The notes: generated by a model not told the origin, from the sequence alone. A stretch of DNA of 64,000 bases from Fasciola hepatica (GCA_948099385.1 CANUEZ040000107.1:4340001-4404000); one strand, 5' to 3'. Positions 23,488-35,395 are shown, counted from the first letter of the stretch. Numbers and translations: made by a program.

Positions 23488-24010
23488 TATTTTCACATAC
23501 AAACAATTGTTTTCAGGGACTCATTCTCTAGTCTTTACAAATCAGTTAGGAAAGGGTTGTGTTGAAATAGTCAAAGGTCATTCGGATTGGACATAGTTTT
23601 TGGGAGAGGGTTGAACGTGGCGGTCCGCACGACTGGGTCGTGACAGTCACATGGTTCGGAGCTGAGTCACTGGGGTGGGGGTGATCCACTTGCGGCCAGG
23701 TTAATTAAAGGGCTTGGACGAATTTCTGTGTACACAGAGCAGGTGCGAAAAGACGGATGCTAATCGCCTCTGCGGTTGCCAGTGTTTAAACAGATGTGTT
23801 TGTGAGGATTGGGGGGGGGGGAGGGGGGGGGGCACTCGGTAGACAATTTGGAATGCCGAATCTGTGCTTATTTGATGATGTGAGTCTACCGGATGCCCGA
23901 GAATGGCACTTTATGTGGTTCCTGTTCTTCGATGTTGTAACCACCGTGGATAACGTTCCTTGATTCTTTGGGATAGCTACCTTGTCGTTCGGCCAGTGTA
24001 GGTTGCATGA
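23488..24010. other. Unidentified insertion inside RTE-B
   Basis: About 520 bp with no counterpart in the RTE-B copy at 38.1-41.8 kb, where the flanks are contiguous near 39200. It holds a G-run with one interruption at 23811-23833. I recognise no coding or SINE signature. Confidence 0.6.
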
Positions 24011-25664
24011 CATTTGCACAGACAGCTCGCGTCGCACGATGACATGGCGCTCCAACTCTACAGGTACTCTGAGTCAAATCGACCATATCGCAGTAAGCTA
24101 CCAGCGACGCAGTTCTGTTCAGAACTGTAGATACTACTGGTCTACGTACGTAGAGTCGGACCATGCATTAGTTTTAATGCGATTATCACTCCAGCTCCAT
24201 GATCGACGCAAGTCACAAACCCGGTTGGTCGTACAACGTTTAGCTGATCCAGGAGTTCGCACCCGTTATGAACAAAAATTAGCACGAGTTGGGATCTACG
24301 ACGAAAAGCAATGCAGATGAGCGTTGAGCCCATATCCAACAGGCAATGCACGTGGCAGCAGGTTTTGCCTGTGGTCCTAGATCCAATGCCCATCAAAGAC
24401 ACTGGATTTCTAGAGAGTCGCTGAGTATAATGGAACAAAAACGTCAGCTCTTGAACTGTGAGGAGAGGAATAAGATACGGAAAAAATCTACAAAAGCAAG
24501 TTACGAAATACATTAAGAAGAATCGCGAAAATTGGTGGGTCAAGGTAGCCGAAGAGATAGAAGTAGCAGCTGCTTCAGGTAGCAGTCCTTGATGTTTAGA
24601 AGGAGAAACGTATTCCGTTTTCATGGGGCAAGTCATTGACTGTACCCATCTTCAAGAAGGGAATACGCAGTGATTGTAGTAATCATCGCGGAATCGGTTT
24701 AATTCCGATGGTCACCAAGATATTAGCCCCAATTATACTGCGCCGTCTGACACCGGCTCGCGAGAGGAACGCCCGCGAACAACAGCCCGGATTCCGTTCA
24801 GAGCGAGCATGCACTGACTAGATTTTTACTGTTCACCAGCTGCTTGAAACGCGTCACACACCATCGACCGGCAATAATGATTTTCCTCTACTTGAAAGGC
24901 GCCTTCGATTCAGTTGATCGAACATCGGTTTTTAGTGCTGTTCATTGTAAAGGTATGCCCCAGAGTTCGTGAATCTGCTGAGGTTATTGTATTCTCATAC
25001 TCCTGGTCGCGTGAGGGTTTACGGTGAACTATCCAGTCCATTCGAAACGACGAGCGGCGTTCGACAAGGATGTCCCATTTATCCATTGGAAATCTCCAGG
25101 ATGTGGGCGTCCAACTAGGAAATAGTGGAGAGCTATGTAACCTGGATTATGCGGCGACCTTGTGTGCTCGTTCAAATGCACGAAACATGTCCAACGTGCA
25201 CTAGATAGACTCGCAAGAGCTGTAGCTCCATTGGACATGCGCTTTGCACCTTCAAGGTGTAAAGTGATTTTGCAAGACTGGACGTCAATGGTTCCGAGCC
25301 TGCTGGTTGATGGGGAGGTGCTGGCAATTGTTGACCGCTCCACGTACCTCGGCAGCAGCGTGGCGACGGATGGAAGCACATTAGTAGAGATGAGCACGCG
25401 TATATCCGAGGCGCGAGCGGCGTACGCTGGACCGAAGCACTTGTGGTGCCGACCTGATATTTCTCTGAAGTTGGAAGAACGTGTGTACTGTGCCGCGGTG
25501 TGTTCAGTTTTGTTGTATAGTTGCGAGACTTGGGGTTTGCATGCGGAAGATATTCGTTGTCTTGAGGTTTTTGACCATCGATGTTTGTGTAGTATCGCAA
25601 AGATTGGGTGGGATGACCGAGTAAGCAGTAATAAGGTCAGAAATCGGGTGTTGGGTACTAATTC

Positions 25665-26395
25665 GAGGTGGGTGGGGGATCGGAGGGAGTAAATTGATGG
25701 AACAGGAAATAATACACTGGTCGGATGAGCCAAGTGGAGGGAGAGCAGAGATATTTGAGAAGGGAGAAGAAAGAGAAGTGAGAATAAGATCATGGGTGTG
25801 GGCACGATCGCCAGCTCGATCGGGGACACGTGTGAGGAGGTCATCTAGTTGGCACAGGTTATTAAACACGGCAAAATGTTCGGCTTCGCGCTCCAGAGCC
25901 GAAGTGTCAGACGAGTGAATCAACCAATTTCGATTGTGAACACTGAAATCTCCAGAGATGGTGATATGGCTGTTGGGATCCGTAACGAACAAGTGCTCAA
26001 TGTTCGAAGATAAGAAGTCAAAGATGGATGAGTCGCTACTGTTGGGTGAACGGTAAAAAACACAGTAGTGATTAAAATAAGAAGGTCGGTGCATCAGCCA
26101 CATCAACTGAAATCCACGATCGGGAAGGTCAAGAATTTTTAGTCTCGACGTGGCGACTGACTGGTAGACAAAGACACAGACACCAGCTTTGGGTGAGAAG
26201 GAGGATGTCTGATGGGAAGAAGATTTGAGTTTCGGTCAGAAATAGGGAAACGGGAATATTAGAGAAACTGGAGTGCCGCGAATGTTACTGGGGATGATGA
26301 GTTCGTGGTCGCTTTGCGAGTGAGCGTAGCTAGCGAGCGAGCGAATGCAGGTACGGTTGTGTGCTGTTGTGATTCACAGTGTGAGAAAAATCCTG
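25665..26395 (-). mobile_element. Jockey-like LINE, endonuclease part (copy 1)
   Basis: The minus strand is open at 26106-25504: YFNHYCVFYRSPNSSDSSIF, DFLSSNIEHLFVTDP, ITISGDFSVHNRNWL, DDLLTRVPDRAGDRAHTHDL and PLGSSDQCIIS. These are the endonuclease blocks of a Jockey-clade LINE, with GDF and SSD motifs. It is about 98% like 47593-48350 and lacks about 35 bp near 26190. The leader (26220-26395) resembles that of the other copy. Confidence 0.8.
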
Positions 26396-26459
26396 CAACC
26401 ATGATCTTGAGACAAAGATGCGAATAACAAAAGGTTTTCCAGTTTCAGTTTGCACAACC

Positions 26460-29400
26460 ACTAACCTCGCACTCCTGTGGTCTGGTTTCAGCTGCTACCC
26501 TCTGGTATCATCCACTTAGGAGCAGAAAGAATAGAAACATCAAGTGAAAAAGATCCAAAAGTCAAAGTATCAAAAGGAAATCAAGAGGACAAGGAAAGAG
26601 TCTGAATGCAACTGCGTCACTGGCCGCGACGCCTAGCCATATCACTTAATGATTCCAACTATTTGGTAGGTGGATCACGTGGACCCCAACCTGGAAGTCT
26701 AACACGTCCTACTCGGTCAATTCCACTGGTCAAGGTTTCCATATCTTTCTGCTATGTCACGGACTGACCACATCGACCTACCTTCCAATCACTATCTGTC
26801 TCAGAGAACAGCGTACACCGAAGAAGTCTATTGGTGGGCATGCGCAACACATGTCCCAACCACCTTAACCTGTTTAGATTCAGTACTTGATCCACAGACT
26901 GATTTCTGGTTCCCAACACCTTACACCGAACCTCAGCATTGCTGATACGGTGTTCCCACCATACTCCGGCAATACCACGGAGATATCGGTGCTCGAACAC
27001 CGACGGTCTTCGTCTATCTTCTACCCTCAACGGCCATGTTCCTGAACCATATAAAAGAACGGACCTAACCACTGCATTGTACACTCTACCCTTAAAAGAC
27101 AGTCGGATGTCACGCCGACGCCACAGATGACGGAGGTTGCCAAAAGTCAAACGCGCCTTCTGTAAACGCGATGACACTTCATTCGATATCTGTCCACCCG
27201 GTGAGATTTAACTACCCAGGTAACAAAATCTGCCCACTTCAGCTAGAGCTTCCGTTGCCAACACAAGGTTTGGTGTTGCGCCAACCCAGTCCTGCAGCAA
27301 CATTTTACATTTCGAAGGTTCAAAACGCATCCTAAACATCGCTGCACTGTTGTTAAGGCTGTCTAAGAAAGCTCACAACTTATCTGGATCGTCACTCAGA
27401 AGAACAACATTATACGCCTACTCCAAGTCTAAGTTTACTTCCTGAACAAATATCGACGCCCATATTCACACACGAGGATAGGGCTATCTCAAGAATTAAT
27501 TCAATCACAAAATTGAAGAGGACGGGTGAAGGAGGGCAACCCTCCATAAGCACGAACTCAGTTTCGGCTGTTCGCATACAAGCATTGGCAAAAGAGAAGT
27601 AAACTTATCTGGTGCACCCTTCAATGAGAGGCAGCGCTAGAGAACTGTGCGGTCGATTGAGTCGAGTGCCGCTTTCAGATCACGAAAGACTGAGATCGTG
27701 GACCCACGGTAGATGTGTCTGTGCTCTAAGATTTTCCGGAGAGTAAAGATGTGGTCGATACAACCCCTACCAGGTCTGAAACCGGTGAGCAGTCTGGACG
27801 CGATACTTACCTAGCTAATTCCTCTGTGGTTTTCACAAGAGGTCCTGTCACCTTTCTTGTAAATCGGCACAATCACCGATTCACGTCATTCCCTGGGAAT
27901 CTGCTCGCCATCCCAAATAATCCGGAGGAGTTTTGTTAACTCCGAAACCAAAGCTTCGCTTCCGTCCTTGAAAAAGATGAAGACGAACCATCGGATCCGG
28001 CAACTTTGTACCCTTTTTCGAGTAATCTATCTTCCGCATAACCTCCATCTCTGATGGAACAGCGATACCTACTTGCATCGTTTCTCTTGCAGGTATATTC
28101 GGATGGCCCACTGTTAAAGTGGGCCAACTGAATTGTTCTTTAAAATGCTCCAGACGACGTCCCTGAGGGTGAATCATTGAGCCGTCGGATTCCTTGATAA
28201 CTCACTTACACCGGGCTTCCGTGGATCGGTACCTCTAATCAAACCGAAAAGGTTGCGAGCATTGCCAATGGACGCAGCCTTTTCCATTTCCTTATATTTT
28301 GCAATCCACCACTGCTCACGGTCATTTCTTAGGATCCTAGTCAGTTGGCGTTTCAGAGATTTACGGACTACACTGAGTATGGCATCTGGAGGCATGGATC
28401 TGTGGGGGTTCAACAGAGCTACTGATGGTGAAAGTATCCGTTCGTAAGGCATACTTGAACCACGGTTCTGGGTGGTGTTAATAGCCGCATGCGAGGATTC
28501 GTTGATCTGTTTCCAGCGTTCATTTTGTCGTGCACATCCGGTTCATCGATAACCTTGTAGATAGCTCCGCCTGGAAAACAGGACGCCGGTTATCGTCCCA
28601 AAGCATTTGTGCGTGTCGGGTGGCATTCACGTTGATGCAACCACGGACGAGACGCGAACAGGAGCGAGCGCGTTTTCAAGCGTGATCTGAGTCCAGCGGC
28701 ACAGACCAAAATGAACGGCATTTTCAAGTGGTCCACACCAGCAGTGATCAATGACAATATGGTCAATCTGAGTTCAACGTTGTGCACACGTAGGAAGACA
28801 CCATGTGAGTCAGAAGTTCGTACTCACCAGCAACAATCTGTGATCAGAACACAGCTGAATAGGACGATCGCTGTTATCGGTTCGATCGGCTGGGATAGCA
28901 AATGGGTTCCCAATGTGCCTTTCGGAATCTCCCAAATGACCAACTTTGGCGTTGAAGTCCCTATAAATGACCACCACGTCTGTTGAATGTGCGCTTCGAA
29001 GCAGCTGAGACAAATCCTGATAGAATTCGTCCTTGGGATCAAAAGAACTGCAGTCAGTCGGCGCATACACAGACACGACGACCAAGCATCTGCGTTTCGG
29101 TTTGTTGTTGTTGACATGAACATAACCGTCCAACCGAACTGCACATAAACAACTGGAACCCAGTGAAGCAGTGGACGTTCAGCTTTCATGCTCAAAACAG
29201 TCCCAACGACGGCCTGACCACGGGCACTAGAAACCGGATTACCCGACACACGTAGAGTAAAGTGAGGGCCTGAGGTTGAAGTGAGGTCATGTATGTGCGT
29301 TTTGGAGACACAACATGCATCTATTTTGAAAGTGTCAAGAGTCCTAGCGAGGGCAGCCTGTTGCCCTGTCTGGCATAGTGTGCGGACTGTAAAGACAGGC

Positions 29401-29880
29401 AAGTGAGGTGAACGTTTAGGCTCAAGGAGTGCATTCAGTTTAAAACCAACTCCTGAACTACTGTTTGCTTTAGAACCGCAGTTGCCCGTGGCGCTTTGGA
29501 TCGATCTTAAATTAAGGTAGGAAGAGTAAGACCCTGTACAGGAAAGATGCTGGGGTTTTCTAGGCAAATCATACTTCGCGGCCGCCCCCAACGCAGAAGG
29601 GGCTTTTCTTTGGGAACTCTAACCCGAGCCTTCGACTCAAAAGTCTGACCCACAAGGCAGTGGGGCGTTAACCCAGCACGGGAACGTGACCGAAGAATCC
29701 GTAGACGAATTTCTTCTGGTATGTCACGTGACACTTGATGGTTGCATCCATTCTGTCTTCTCCTCGCTGGTGCTTTGTTATCGATCCGCTTTTCGGATTT
29801 AGTCCTTAGCTGCATGCACCCAATGGAGCAAGCGGAATGTGGACGGGGCAGCATCCTTTGGGCCGGAGGCCGTCCAGCTT
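26460..29880 (-). mobile_element. RTE-A LINE, near full length (minus arm of the inverted pair)
   Basis: Read leftward from about 29880: leader and N-terminal frame, then the endonuclease in two frames (29591-28824 and 29133-28810, with FTVRTLCQTGQQAALARTLD, IDACCVSKTHIHD, VVSVYAPTDCSSFDPKDEFY and YRDFNAKVGHLG for GDFNAKVG). The linker lies at 28452-28174, fingers and palm at 28177-27420 with multiple stops, and the C-terminal domain at 27177-26752. The 3' UTR continues to about 26460. The tract 26587-28353 matches 19972-21735 in reverse at about 99%. It is inactive. Confidence 0.85.
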
Positions 29881-30234
29881 AGGGGGGCGATAGCTGCCCA
29901 ATGAATTGTGATCACTTCCCCCACCGTCGAGAGAAACCCCAGGTACTCCACTCCTACGTCCATCTGGTAGAGGTTTTTAGACGGGTAAACTGTTCCTCTC
30001 CGTGTTTATTCGCTCGAATGTCCTCTCCAGGGGCACAGTGGTTAGAACCAAATGTTGCACGTCAACTGGTTCAGAGGCTGGACTTCGTCTGGCTTCTGCC
30101 TATCGACCTGTCAGGTGTGATTGCATCTGCAGCTTAAGGGAGTTATCCTGCATAGGTGCGAGTCATGGAGGCAGGCAAACCATCACACCACGCCCATGTG
30201 CAGTCTGAGTGAGCCGGGCGACAGAGGAGCCATT
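29881..30234. other. RTE leader-like sequence
   Basis: The plus strand resembles the stretch before the RTE-B element at about 38150-38290: a CTGGACTTCGTCTGGCTTCT / CTATCGACCTGTCAGG-like block, then GCATAGGTGCGAGTCATGGA. It is therefore probably a worn RTE 5' UTR joined to the RTE-A fragment that follows. Confidence 0.45.
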
Positions 30235-30860
30235 TATCACCTGGGAATTAGATAAATCCCATAGCCTGGGTGGTTACCTCTCGCTAGGTGGTCGGATATC
30301 GGATTAAGCGTCGTCGCATATGCAGAAGGCGCGTTTGGCTTTTGCTAACATCAGCCATCTGTGATGCCGATATGACATCTGATTGTCTGTCAAGGGTCTG
30401 TTGTATACTGTGGCCGTTAGATCGGTTCTGTACGGTTCACAAACATGGCTGTTAAGGTTAGAAGGTACACAGTGACTGTCGGTAAGTATTGATGTCTCCG
30501 AAACATTCCCCGAGTATGGTGGGAACATCGAATCAGCAGTACTGAGGTTAGGTACAATGTTTTGGAAATCAAAGATCATTTCCTTGAACAAACACGGAAT
30601 CTATACAGATTAAGGTGGCTGCAGTATATGCAACAAATGGCCAGCGATAGACTATTTCGGTGCACGTTGTTCTACGAGGCAGGCATTGATTGGAGCATAG
30701 CTGGAGACATGAGATAATATGGCTAGCTGTCGCGGTAAATGGCGTAGTTGCATTCGGTCTCCTTTCTGTTTGTGATTCCCGCTTAATACTTCCTTTCTGC
30801 TCTTTTTCACGATAGGCTTCTATTCATTCTGTCCCTAAACTCGACGATGCTGGTAAGTAG
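30235..30860 (+). mobile_element. RTE-A LINE, old 3' fragment
   Basis: The plus strand shows QKARLAFANISHL, a frame with VRSVLYGSQTWLLRLEG, PEYGGNIESAVLRLG and LRWLQYMQQMASDRLFR, matching the RTE-A C-terminal domain but with many stops. The 3' UTR (30770-30860) aligns with the minus copy near 26470-26560, which helps fix the true 3' end of the family. Confidence 0.7.
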
Positions 30861-31085
30861 CAACCAAAACCAGAGCACAACTGAACTGCCCAGGACGTAC
30901 GACTGTGATCGGTTAGCGTCATTATTTCGTCGTTCAGTGATACCTGTCATTTCAGGATAATATGAAAGATAGTCGACGGATTTCTACTCTGTCCTAGGAT
31001 ACCTAATATTTCATTGCATTATGTTATCTCCAAAAATAGGAATGCCATTTGAGGTACTGAGCTTTTTGTGTATACTTTTTTCCAG

Positions 31086-32097
31086 ACTTGTTCTGACATG
31101 CATTATGTCAACGGATGTGGACTCATTGTCCATTTTTCGCCTCCAAAATGAATACACCGACTCCACCGCAAATTCCAAGAATGCTAACGCCCGATTTCTC
31201 CTCCGTCACAGAAAGAGACTATCAAATATATCTCAATCAAAGCTAAATCTAAATGGATTTATGGACGAAACTGAATCAAGGAAATCAGGTAGTGACTCTA
31301 GTTCCCCCAACGAAAACTTGATCGAAGGCAGGAGACCGCCAGAAAGTAGATCAAAGGAACACCGATCACACAATCCGGACGAGGAAATGGATTCAAATAT
31401 TGATGTTACATGCACTAAACTAACACGAACGATAACCGTACACGAGACATATCAACTCGGTTACTTTGATTCTGCTACTGACGCTGGTCTGTTGGAACGG
31501 TTGTACGTTTTCGATTTTGTTGACGGTCTAGAAGTTACCTATCCGATTAGTGTGACATCTGACGCACTACCCGCAGACTTACCTCCACTTTTTCTCGAAC
31601 CGGAGTATGTTGACCAGTTATCCACATTGGCCTCCAACGCATTGAATCAACTTACGAGTTTGCTAAACAACTGGCTAATGGCCCGTCAAAAGTCTCAAGA
31701 AGAGCGCCTGATTTGGTACCACATGTCCGCTCACGAGGAGGCGGTCTCGCTTCGTAAACAAATAATCCAGCTGATAGATCAGCTTGTTCCCAACGGTCAT
31801 TTAGAGAGCCGTTTAGATTTCCAGTCACCCTTAACAGATAAGTTCCTGAATCAGCTCGTTGAAACACTTACAATGGAAGGTCACCAAACGATCACTTGCA
31901 CTTCATCAGGAGATGCCGTCCCCTTGGTATCGCTGTGCCCAGATCCAGCCCATTGCGTGGATGCCTTACGAACTCAGATTTATCGGCTTTTACGAATTCT
32001 AGTACCTCATCTTCACTTACCACAATCATTCCGAATAGATCGTGACCTTGAGTCCTTGCTGTCCGTGTTACACGAGTGCAATCATCAATCAGACTAA
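31086..32097 (+). CDS. Terminal exon of an unrecognised host gene
   Basis: A long open frame without repeats or lesions. A strong 3' splice site (TATACTTTTTTCCAG) ends at 31085, so translation probably enters with phase 2 at LVLTCIMSTDVDSLS. An in-frame ATG at 31105 is the alternative start. Residues about 40-110 of the exon are Ser/Arg/Glu-rich and likely disordered. The rest looks folded (YQLGYFDSATDAGLLERLYV, LPPLFLEPEYVDQL) and largely helical. Two similar segments, SLRKQIIQLIDQLVPNGHLE and ALRTQIYRLLRILVPHLHLP, suggest an internal repeat of about 40 residues. No catalytic motif was recognised. The TAA stop is followed at once by AATAAA (32101) and a GT-rich stretch. It converges with the CLEC16A gene. 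Single-copy codon-like composition sets it apart from the LINE debris around it. Confidence 0.75.
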
Positions 32098-32100
32098 CCG

Positions 32101-32106
32101 AATAAA
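32101..32106 (+). terminator. Polyadenylation signal AATAAA
   Basis: AATAAA lies four bases after the TAA stop, followed by TGTGCCTTTTGTGTTGATTT, a GT/T-rich downstream element. The 3' UTR would be extremely short. Confidence 0.6.
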
Positions 32107-32384
32107 TGTGCCTTTTGTGTTGATTTGTTCTAGGTCCCTACATCGTCCCCCATTTTATTTTGTTTTATTCTGTAAATATGCTTATCTCTGAGCGGTTTCA
32201 ACGTTCTTATCCGTGCAGGTCATTTTTCAGGTGATGCGGGTTAGTTTGTGAAACCTGCTTGGATAACAAACTCTTGCATTCGTTGGTCAATAATAATCAC
32301 AGTTCAAAACCGAAGTCATTACATTTATCTGACATGGTCTTTACTTGTAAGCTGTTTTACGCAACAAATGTCGAGTACGAAGGC

Positions 32385-32590
32385 ATTTCAAATGCAATTA
32401 CGCGCCCACAGGGCCTTGCATGATGTCTTGAAGGTGGGCAGTGATCCACTGTCGTCCAGCTCGTTACCACATCTGGCCTTGTGGTTCGCCTCTCCAGGAT
32501 CAGGTTATTCTTAATAGTGCAGTGTGAATTCGAGGCCATGGTATATATTCCTTCGACTGCACTCCTGTGCAAGTGTGTCGAGTAAGTTTA
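32385..32590 (+). repeat. SINE-like copy, diverged
   Basis: Body blocks GATCAGGTTATTCTTAATAG, TGCAGTGTGAATTCGAGGCC and the 3' end CGACTGCACTCCTGTGCAAG match the family in order, with many substitutions. Confidence 0.5.
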
Positions 32591-34310
32591 GTGATTTTGT
32601 CCGGCGTACTCGATTTCAAAGCAATCAAAACCGATGGTTTCTGAGTCCTGACCCAATTCATTACTCTCAGTATGTTAATTCGAAGTTTTCTTGGGAAATC
32701 CGATTTTCACCACGGGATAAGTTGGAGGTGAGTGAGGGATATCAAAGGTTACCGCTTGTTCACTTCGAAACAGTCGTGTTCTTCGCAGATTCACAGGCAC
32801 ACTTCGATGGGGCTACTGACTTTCGGTATCGGACACTAGTTTAGGCAACATTAGGAGTCACCTTACTATCAATTGCAGCCGTAATGTGAACAACCACTTA
32901 AGAGCCAGAGGTAAGGTTACCGACCTTCTTCATGGAGACGAAATCTGCTACTTCATCGTACACGTGTCGTCATTGATGTTATAAGTTCAAATCTCCAACC
33001 TAACTGACAGCTGAATATCAATGACACAGATATTACAAAAATTGCAATAGGTAGATATCAGCCACCGGTATCCCTTCGCTGCGTTTTACTAGATTTAGGT
33101 GAAGATAAGCAATCATACGTGAGTATGTACTTGCTCTCTAACGGGTTCGGGATCAATAAGATCTGTTTTCGTACTTGTTGATAGATTCACCAATGCTGTA
33201 TCGTTGAGAGTATCTCAATTGTTCGGGCTTCTCATACGTTAACTCAAGTATCTACACCGACCGAACGCTGCTAGGACACTTTAGGAGCACATTTCCAGCA
33301 TTGTATTCATACGAAAACCCGAATACAAATTTCGGAAGAGTTGACGCAATCACAAATGGCACGCGTCATGTACTCTGACGGTTGCCTTTACTTAATTCTC
33401 GGTTTGATTAAGTGCCAATTGAATAGGGGACCACCACTGGGGTTTCCCTCAATGAAAATGAATCCAAATCAGGAAACCTAGTACAACTAAGTTTAGTAGT
33501 TGAGGTCTTGGTGTCCTTAACCACTTCATGCACTGACCATCCCTGGGAATCTGCGCGACCAAGATGATCCGAAAAATGAACAACAAACATTCAAGCAGAT
33601 GGAAGCATTTGGGCACTTGGCCCTGGCCGCCAAGTGTTCAGCGTAGCACAGTGACAGCTACCACGCAAATCCGCCACGTGCTGAGCCGGGTTGGGGTATT
33701 TGTGGCTGACGAATAACAGTGACATCAATAACAAACTATTCGAGTCGACGAGAGCTGCATAAACGTCGTTAGCAATCTGATAGCCAAAAGCTATCTTAAA
33801 AAGTAGGAAGGTACACTTGTGTGACTTGTCGAAAGCTCATTTCCTAATGTCGTACCGGAGGTCATAGGAGTAATACAATGAAATTGCGCATGCCACCTAT
33901 TTTACGTGGTTCGGGGGATTTGAGGGCACGTTCGTAGAGCGGTCGCGTTTACCGACTGTGGTTCCAATGGGAAGTTTACAGAAATTGACAAGCACGGTGT
34001 GATGGTTCGATATTGAATCGAACAAGTATTATACACCACTGGAGGACGAAAAGTGCAAATAAAAGGCCGCAAGAGTAGAAGATAGTGAGCAACCGCAATT
34101 TAAATCAAAACTAGAATTACATAAGTGGGTAATGGGTACAGTTCCAAATCTGTTCACAAGAAAGATGAACGCCTGATAGAAAGACTTATCACAGCAGGAA
34201 AACGGTCGACCTAGAGATCAAACAAATGCCGTAAAAGCAGCTATTTACAATCAACGACTGGAAATCTGAAGTCAAATGGAAAGGCAGTTAACCTCAAAGT
34301 AAAGTGATAA
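32591..34310. other. Intergenic stretch between two convergent genes
   Basis: No exon, repeat or poly(A) signal could be assigned with confidence. If the CLEC16A exon at 34311-34720 is terminal, its 3' UTR lies here, but I found no clear AATAAA on the minus strand nearby. Confidence 0.35.
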
Positions 34311-34720
34311 TCAAACGAGTCGTGAATGCCTTGGGCTTATACAAGCGGTATTCACAGAATTGTCCGAACGGGATGATGGTTTGATGGATGGAGATGAGAA
34401 CGGGGCATTCATCGGTACGCTTTCTTCATCGGGTGGAGGCATTATTGTGAATCTGGGGGAATGAAGGGAAGGCGAGACAGGCTGCTGAAGCAAAGGTTGA
34501 ACATGAAACGAGACTGGATTTGTGCCACTCTTTTGGTTTGCAGTCGACGGCGACACTGACTGTGGGTCAATGCCATTCTGGTCATCTTTGTCTTGTCTCG
34601 ATCCAGAACGATTCGAACGACTAGCCAAGGTGATCAGAGTCAACCGTCCCTCGGATAAGTCGCCATCAGGATAGCTTCGATTTGATCGAAGTCGATTTTG
34701 GCGCTCTAGTAGAAACGCTC
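34311..34720 (-). CDS. CLEC16A: CLEC16A homologue, C-terminal exon (probably last)
   Basis: The 3' splice site ACACAAACAG ends at 34721. The exon begins GA GCG TTT, and with the single G left by the previous exon (…RDP-G) it reads GAFLLERQNRLRSNRS on to a TGA at 34311. The content is low-complexity and rich in Ser, Pro, Asn and Arg (LHSPRFTIMPPPDEESVPMN), as expected for the disordered CLEC16A tail, which is poorly conserved. The phase match with 35771-36006 is exact, which is the main support. A possible 5' splice site (GCTT|GTATAAG, about 34340) would make it internal. The assignment rests on splicing continuity, not on residue similarity. Confidence 0.6.
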
Positions 34721-34939
34721 CTGTTTGTGTATTACAACGAGAAAAAGGGGCCGGACAAGTTGGATATATATAGCACGCAAAGAACAGTGTTGCCAGTCGT
34801 AAAAAAACAGCAAACACTTATGGTTTGTATAGTTCATTATTAGTAACTAACTAACAAACGATGAGAATGGTAATTGTGAATGACCACTGATCACACTAAA
34901 TGAACGACCGTATGCGTGCATTCAAAGTAAGTACAAACT

Positions 34940-35310
34940 CATACTGCAAAACTATCCAACTACATACCCGGGGGTTGATCGACGTTTGTGTGGTAGAAAT
35001 CGGCGGCCAGTTCGAATCACGTCATGCAGCCGAACAACCAAACATCCCAGAAGCCAAGTTTCCGAATACAGCCGGCATCGCAAAAAATCAAAGGTCAAGT
35101 TACTAAATTTAGAAGCTTGCGCCTAGAGGTCGAAAAGTCACATTTTATAATTAGTCCCTTAGGGTCAAGGTCACATCCAGGGCAAGCCCTATATATATAT
35201 AGTACGGGCAACCTCACATGCGCACTGATGATGTCACCTCGACTGGTGATAAAACGTTTGCGACCTAAACGCCAAGCTCAGTGATCACCAACAGATACAA
35301 ACCACGAACC
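34940..35310 (+). mobile_element. Penelope-like terminal (pLTR-type) fragment
   Basis: The block CTCGACTGGTGATAAAACGT followed by TTGCGACCTAAACGCCAAGC and CTCAGTGATCACCAACAG resembles the terminal repeats of Penelope-like elements as I remember them. It lies in the intron between the last two CLEC16A exons. The left limit is not visible. Confidence 0.4.
35225..35271 (+). ncRNA. Hammerhead-ribozyme-like fold (probably inactive)
   Basis: CTGATGA (35225-35231) is followed by a seven-pair stem TGTCACC/GGTGATA around the loop TCGACT. Then comes AAAAC where GAAAC is expected, and a second stem CGTTT/AAACG (35255-35259 with 35267-35271). The invariant G of the GAAA core is A, and the base after the second stem is C instead of the U of the cleavage triplet. 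Hammerheads are known from Penelope-like elements. This copy would not be expected to cleave. Confidence 0.35.
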
Positions 35311-35395
35311 TGAGCTACAAACAACACCAATATTCAAAATCATTGGGAACGTTATGTAACGTTGAAGATAGAACTACGCAGCGACACAGAAATTC

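Larger units (their letters stand above)
22190..25662 (+). mobile_element. RTE-B LINE, interrupted copy
   Basis: The endonuclease is open at 22318-22926 (LGFFDVRTLMQAGQQACPAL, VCCVSETRIQDSN, PISAYAPADC). It continues at 23299-23484 (IVALAGGFDAQVDTFSASEA) and 24020-24320 (GTLSQIDHIAVSYQ, YVESDHALVLMRL). Reverse transcriptase pieces are at 24636-24821 (TVPIFKKGIRSDCSNHRGIG) and about 24990-25660. Relative to the copy at 38.1-41.8 kb it has a nested RTE-B tail (22922-23297), an unrelated insertion (23488-24010), a deletion of about 360 bp near 24590, and loss of its 3' end at 25662 where Jockey sequence begins. The YADD region reads LDYAATL through a frameshift. Confidence 0.85.

Noticed and set aside
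24142..24636. 164-residue minus-strand open frame
   Set aside because: It is antisense to the RTE-B endonuclease and linker. The same shadow recurs opposite the other RTE-B copy (39252-39879).
31021..31085. Hydrophobic N-terminus (FEVLSFLCILFSRLVLTCIM) that looks like a signal peptide for the 31-32 kb frame
   Set aside because: It is the translation of a polypyrimidine tract ending in a strong 3' splice site, so it is most likely intron. The exon probably begins at 31086.
34940..35310. Regulatory element or promoter suggested by TATATATATA at 35191-35202
   Set aside because: The block sits in an intron and belongs to a Penelope-like terminal fragment. There is no evidence of a transcription start.
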